From the NCBI GenBank assembly GCA_947167435.1, contig CAMVIC010000053.1, forward strand, positions 1 to 9,411: a stretch of 9,411 nt of DNA, written 5' to 3'. Position numbers and translations under genes: made by a program. Positions 5,937 to 9,411 of the stretch are shown here, in pieces. Within the stretch, counting starts at the first letter, position 1; each line of letters starts with the position of its first letter. Under the pieces are notes generated by a model that did no database searches, was not told the origin of the DNA, and worked only from the letters and a program-made list of their open reading frames with translations. Origin of the DNA: an uncultured Clostridia bacterium (GTDB lineage Bacteria > Bacillota_A > Clostridia > Oscillospirales > Oscillospiraceae).

Positions 5937-6383
5937 ATGAGCAACACGAATCTGATGGAGCAGCTGCTCCGAACCAGACCGGAGGAATTTCAGACTTTCC
6001 TCCGGCAGCACGCGGAGGACCTGATTCGAAGCGATCGACCGTTTACGGATTACATGCGCGCAAAGTTCCGGGAAAAGGGAATCCGTCAGCAGAATGTGTT
6101 TCTTGCCGCCGACCTGCCCGAGCGTTACGGATACAAGCTGATCTCCGGAGAAAAGCACACCGAGCAGCGGGATGTGGTTCTCCGCCTCTGTCTCGCAGCC
6201 GAATTTCGATTGGAGGAAACGCAGGAGGCCCTGATGCTCTACGGCATGTCCCCTCTTCACGTCCGAATCCCCCGGGACATGGCCTTCATTGTGGCCTTCA
6301 ACTGCCGGATCTTTGACATCCATGACGTGGACGCCATCCTCCGGGAAAATGATCTCCCGCCCTTTCTGATCCCGGAAATCTGA
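5937..6383 (+). CDS. Small helix-turn-helix-like (XRE-related) protein of unknown function
   Basis: The product has 148 residues, starting at ATG 5937 nine bases after AAGGAG. Residues 36-87 look like a divergent XRE/Cro-type helix-turn-helix: a helix at FTDYMRAKFREKG, then QNVFLAADL and YGYKLISGEK in the places of the two HTH helices, then the DVVLRLCLAA helix. Residues 92-140 form a second conserved module, with LEETQEALMLYGMSPLHVR, a basic-proline turn IPRD, and DIHDVDAIL near the end. I recall small proteins with this two-part pattern from Clostridia, some near protein kinase genes, but no defined function. There is no membrane segment or signal peptide. It stands alone on the plus strand between comEC and holA, both minus, and shares its upstream region with holA. 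The gene call is firm; DNA binding is an inference. Confidence 0.8.
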   Translation: MSNTNLMEQLLRTRPEEFQTFLRQHAEDLIRSDRPFTDYMRAKFREKGIRQQNVFLAADLPERYGYKLISGEKHTEQRDVVLRLCLAAEFRLEETQEALMLYGMSPLHVRIPRDMAFIVAFNCRIFDIHDVDAILRENDLPPFLIPEI

Positions 6384-6408
6384 TACAATTATTTAGTGCG
6401 TCCACACG

Positions 6409-8676
6409 CTATCCGATCCGCAGCTCCACTGTGCCGTCCTGATCGGTGCGGTAAACTTTCTCGTATCCCGCCGCCTGCAGGCGTGCCAGCGTCTCCGGGG
6501 CGGGCTGCCCGTAATTGTTGTACCCCACGCTGATTGCCGCCGTGTGCGCGCCGATCCGGCTCAGCAGTTCCTCGCTCGCGGCGAAGCGGGAGCCGTGATG
6601 TCCAACAATCAGCAGCTCAATATCCTGCAGCGGGTGCTTTTCCAGCAGTGCCGACTCCGCCGAGAGGGACATGTCCCCCGTGACCAGCATATCATAGTCC
6701 CCCAGCGTAACGACCGCGGAAAGGCAGGCGTCGTTCCCCTTCACGTCCGGGTCCGGTGCGAAAGCTCGAAACTCCGCACCACCTACGGTGAACGCCTCAT
6801 CCGCGTCCAGCCGTTCCAGGCGTGTCCCATGCCGCTGCGCGCAGGCGCGGATCTGTCCCAGCGTCTCGCTCTCCGCGTCCGTGTTTGCCGGAAGCAGAAT
6901 TCTCTCCACCTTCATCAGCTCCAGCAGCATCGGGATTCCGTTTACATGGTCGGTGTCCGTGTGGGTCAGAACCAGGGTGTGAACCGTCCGATACCCCCGT
7001 GAATTCAAAAACGCCGCCGCGCTCTCCCCCGCATCGTCCAGGGTGCCAAGCCCGCCGCAGTCGATCAGTGCCGCCTGCTTTCCCGACAAGACGGCAATGC
7101 ACTGCCCCTGCCCCACGTCGAGAATGCCGATCGTCCCGGTGCGGGCGCGATAGGCAAGACTGGTTCCAACCGTCGCCGCGACCAGCAAAGCGACGGACAA
7201 GAGCAGTGGACAGAGGACTTTCCGCCGCGGACTGAGCCGCGTGAGTGAAAACACGAAAAACAGCACATAGCACAGAATCAGCCAGCCTATGGTGGTCCAG
7301 TGCTGAAAATAGATCACGCCGAAGGGAATTGCGGCAACCGCTTTTACCAGCTGCATGAGAAAGCGCACCAGCCAGGAGACCAGCCATGCCAGGCCTGTGC
7401 CAAGGGGTCTGAACACAAGCACCGCCGCGCAGGCGGCAAAGCCTCCGCAGAAGCAGAGGGACACGGCCCAAAGCCCCAGGATATTCGTGATGGGTGAGAT
7501 CAGCGAGACGTATCCGAAATGGATGGCCGTCAGGGGTACGGTAAAGACCATGACGCCCAGAGAGCTTGCCAGAATCGAAACCGGCCCATGGAGAAGCCTG
7601 CTCCCCCTTCCCTCCGGAAGGCACCCCATCAGGCGGTCGTGGATTCGCTCGCTCAGGCAGAGAATGCCCGCCACCGCCGCGAAGGACAGCTGCAGACTCA
7701 CGCTGGCGGCGGCATGGGGGTTAAAGAGCAGCAACAGCGCCAAAGCGGCAGAGAGGGAAGTCACCGGATCGTTTTCCCGGTTCACAAGGGGCGCAAAGAG
7801 CAGAAAGCTCTGCATAACGCCGGCACGGACCGCCGAGGGGCTGGCTCCTGAAGTCAGGACAAACAGCCAGACCAGCGCGATGCAGAACAGCGCGCTCCGA
7901 CGTCGTTTTCCCAGCGCAAGCTGTACAAACGAGACCAGAAACGACACATGCATGCCGGAAACCGCGACCACATGCATAAAGCCCGCCCGACTCATTGCGG
8001 CATACAATCCCGTGTCCTGATACAGGCCGCTCTTATCGCCCAGCAGCAGCCCGTGCATAAAACTCCGGGTGTCTTCCGGGAATACCTGGTCAATATAAGA
8101 GGCCAGACGATGGCTGAGGCGGCGCGGGAGAAAGCGCAGCGCGTCCGACCGGGCCAGCGCGGTGATTTCCGAGCGCACCGTCCCCCGCAGATAGATGCCG
8201 CGGGTATTGTAATAGTCATAGCTGTCGCCGTACAGCCGGTCCGCCCGACTCAGTTTTGCCTCAAAGCGAAGCTGCTGACCCGGAATATACCCGGAAAGCT
8301 CCATGCTGTAGTCATATACCAGCATCTTCAGCCTCGGCAGATCGCCGCTCTGGATCTGCACCTCTCCCCGGGTATACTGCTCATAGACCTGGGGATAGTC
8401 CACAAGCACCGCCGTAATCTCGCGGGTCTCTCCATCCAGCAGCAGGGCCTTTTCGGTGGTCATCCGGTAATGCACGTAAAAGCAGCTCAGGCCAAGGCCG
8501 AAACCCAGGAGAGCCAGAACCACGGCCCGCAGCCATTTCCGCCGCATGGAGAAAACGGCTGCCGCTGCCGTCAGGCTCAGGGCGGCAAGCGCCGGAAGCC
8601 AATCTGCAGGCAATATGAAATTTGCCAGGAACACGGCCGCCGAAAAGGCAAGGGCCGTAATCGCCAGTTTCCGCAT
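6409..8676 (-). CDS. comEC: ComEC/Rec2 family DNA internalization competence protein
   Basis: ComEC forms the membrane channel that takes single-stranded DNA into the cell, and its metallo-beta-lactamase domain is thought to degrade the other strand. The 755-residue product has the full family layout: N-terminal membrane helices (about 5-70), a DUF4131-like soluble domain (about 75-180), and the competence membrane domain with HGLLLGDKSGL (208-218), HVVAVSGMHVS (235-245) and ASPSAVRAG (278-286) followed by many hydrophobic helices to about 505. The C-terminal metallo-beta-lactamase domain has ILDVGQGQ (518-525), HTDTDH (572-577), TGDM (666-669) and GHHGS (692-696). The last motif reads YGQP (722-725), where many relatives have YGHP. 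The ribosome site is weak (GGTGA). It is the third gene after alaS and the HIT gene, with 60 bases to the latter. It looks intact. Confidence 0.95.
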   Translation of the reverse strand: MRKLAITALAFSAAVFLANFILPADWLPALAALSLTAAAAVFSMRRKWLRAVVLALLGFGLGLSCFYVHYRMTTEKALLLDGETREITAVLVDYPQVYEQYTRGEVQIQSGDLPRLKMLVYDYSMELSGYIPGQQLRFEAKLSRADRLYGDSYDYYNTRGIYLRGTVRSEITALARSDALRFLPRRLSHRLASYIDQVFPEDTRSFMHGLLLGDKSGLYQDTGLYAAMSRAGFMHVVAVSGMHVSFLVSFVQLALGKRRRSALFCIALVWLFVLTSGASPSAVRAGVMQSFLLFAPLVNRENDPVTSLSAALALLLLFNPHAAASVSLQLSFAAVAGILCLSERIHDRLMGCLPEGRGSRLLHGPVSILASSLGVMVFTVPLTAIHFGYVSLISPITNILGLWAVSLCFCGGFAACAAVLVFRPLGTGLAWLVSWLVRFLMQLVKAVAAIPFGVIYFQHWTTIGWLILCYVLFFVFSLTRLSPRRKVLCPLLLSVALLVAATVGTSLAYRARTGTIGILDVGQGQCIAVLSGKQAALIDCGGLGTLDDAGESAAAFLNSRGYRTVHTLVLTHTDTDHVNGIPMLLELMKVERILLPANTDAESETLGQIRACAQRHGTRLERLDADEAFTVGGAEFRAFAPDPDVKGNDACLSAVVTLGDYDMLVTGDMSLSAESALLEKHPLQDIELLIVGHHGSRFAASEELLSRIGAHTAAISVGYNNYGQPAPETLARLQAAGYEKVYRTDQDGTVELRIG

Positions 8677-8699
8677 CGCTTCACCGCCAAAACAGGAAT

Positions 8700-8727
8700 G
8701 GCCGCAGGAGAGTACTCCCCTGCGGTC
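8700..8727. repeat. Near-perfect GTAC-centred palindrome between the HIT gene and comEC
   Basis: Bases 8700-8727 pair end to end over 14 positions with one G-T and one A-C mismatch, centred on GAGTACTC. The inner core leaves almost no loop, so the hairpin would open in its middle. Six T (8733-8738) follow on the plus strand about five bases past the stem. On the minus strand, where the operon is read, no T-run follows. It may trim or attenuate mRNA between the two genes, or stop plus-strand antisense reading. Confidence 0.6.
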
Positions 8728-8736
8728 GATTCTTTT

Positions 8737-9084
8737 TTATATGATTTTTTCGGACAGCTTTCTGCCGCCGATCAGATGGAAATGCAGGTGCATCACCGTC
8801 TGACCGCCGTCTTCGCCGCAATTATTGACTACGCGATAGCCGTTCTCCAATCCCTCGGCCTTCGCGATTTTCGCAATGGCCTCAAAGCACTTTGCCACGA
8901 GGCGGGAATTGCTGTCGTCCACCGCGGCGGCACAGGGGATGTGCTCCTTGGGAACCACCAGAATATGCACCGGCGCCTGGGGATTGATATCCCGGAAAGC
9001 GAAAACGTCGTCGTCCTCATAGACCTTGCTGCTGGGAATGTCGCCCCGAATGATCCTGCAAAACAGGCAGTCCTGCTCGCTCAT
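8737..9084 (-). CDS. HIT-family (histidine triad) nucleotide-binding hydrolase
   Basis: The 115-residue product has the length and order of an HINT-type protein: a Cys pair in CLFCRI (Cys6, Cys9) that often binds zinc, the segment FAFRDINPQAPVHILVVPKEH (roughly 28-48) and the active-site triad HLHFHLIGG (His99, His101, His103). Such enzymes hydrolyse nucleoside phosphoramidates and aminoacyl-adenylates. A place right behind alaS therefore makes sense, because alanyl-adenylate released by the synthetase is a plausible substrate, though this is inference. The ribosome site AAGGAGGT (9091-9098) overlaps the alaS stop codon, showing one operon with tight spacing. Family assignment is secure; the exact substrate is not. 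Confidence 0.95.
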   Translation of the reverse strand: MSEQDCLFCRIIRGDIPSSKVYEDDDVFAFRDINPQAPVHILVVPKEHIPCAAAVDDSNSRLVAKCFEAIAKIAKAEGLENGYRVVNNCGEDGGQTVMHLHFHLIGGRKLSEKII

Positions 9085-9096
9085 GATACTACCTCC

Positions 9097-9411
9097 TTAA
9101 AATTTATCCGCAACCAGCGCCTCAACCGCTTTCAGCGCCTCGTCCAGCTTGCTTACATCGTTGCCGCCGCCCATGGCGGAATCCGGCTTGCCGCCGCCCT
9201 TGCCGCCGGCAATGGCGGTGATGCTTCTGATAATGTCTCCGGCACGGACGCCCTTGCCGACCGCTTCCTTTCCGCAGACGCACTGAAAGGTGATCTTCTC
9301 CCCGTTTACGGCGGCCAGAACCGCGACCACGGCGGCGTCCTTGTCACGCAGTGCCTCGCCGAGCTTTCTCAAAGCATTGGCATCTCCCTGCGTCTTCGCG
9401 GTTACCACGTG
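9097..9411 (-). CDS. alaS: Alanyl-tRNA synthetase, C-terminal end (5' part outside window)
   Basis: Only the last 104 codons are present; the frame runs on past 9411. The visible part belongs to the DHHA1/C-Ala region: a short alternating segment VVAVLAAVNGEKITFQC, then GVRAGDIIR and the glycine-rich stretch GGKGGGKPDSAMGGG, which is characteristic of AlaRS C-termini, and a final helix ending in VADKF. The enzyme charges tRNA-Ala, and this domain helps bind the tRNA elbow. It leads the alaS - HIT - comEC cluster as far as the window shows. The identification rests on the glycine-rich motif and is strong. Confidence 0.92.
   Translation of the reverse strand, partial: HVVTAKTQGDANALRKLGEALRDKDAAVVAVLAAVNGEKITFQCVCGKEAVGKGVRAGDIIRSITAIAGGKGGGKPDSAMGGGNDVSKLDEALKAVEALVADKF

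Noticed and set aside
6394..6411. Possible terminator between the HTH-like gene and comEC
   Set aside because: The stem TAGTGCG/CACGCTA contains a G-T pair and a mismatch, and no T-run follows on either strand.

Overview
The window reads as a stretch of chromosome from a GC-rich member of the Clostridia, most likely an Oscillospiraceae/Ruminococcaceae-type gut anaerobe. This is an inference from four things: Gram-positive Shine-Dalgarno sequences (AAGGAGG types), RNase M5, a ComEC/Rec2 - HolA neighbourhood, and a fused ATPase-permease exporter of a kind common in Clostridia. Genes are densely packed and nearly all are housekeeping or conserved accessory genes. No phage, insertion sequence, CRISPR array or defence cassette is visible.

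Layout, left to right. Positions 1-2520 (minus) hold the first 840 codons of a fused ABC exporter, cut by the window edge. Between it and the next gene on the right is a divergent intergenic region with a long imperfect hairpin (2541-2591) and a strong promoter (2602-2630) for tRNA-Arg(CCT) at 2648-2724. The tRNA has its own intrinsic terminator. It is followed by about 200 bases of non-coding DNA rich in inverted repeats (2761-2938), including a 13-base inverted echo of the tRNA T-arm. A monocistronic CpXC-domain gene (3178-3810, plus) with a near-consensus promoter and a strong terminator comes next. It faces a minus-strand pair, holA (DNA polymerase III delta) and rnmV (RNase M5), which overlap by 8 bases. 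Upstream of holA is a leader of about 390 bases shared divergently with a small helix-turn-helix-like protein gene (5937-6383, plus), whose ribosome binding site can be folded into a stem. On the right is an apparent minus-strand operon alaS (C-terminal end only) - HIT-family hydrolase - comEC.

How the genes fit together. alaS, rnmV and tRNA-Arg belong to translation and stable RNA maturation, holA to replication, and comEC to uptake of single-stranded DNA. The ABC exporter, CpXC protein and HTH-like protein are accessory or regulatory. I see no coherent new multi-gene system. The most unusual material is non-coding: the palindrome-rich tract with a tRNA echo behind tRNA-Arg, the hairpin in the exporter leader, and the RBS-masking arrangement in front of the HTH-like gene.
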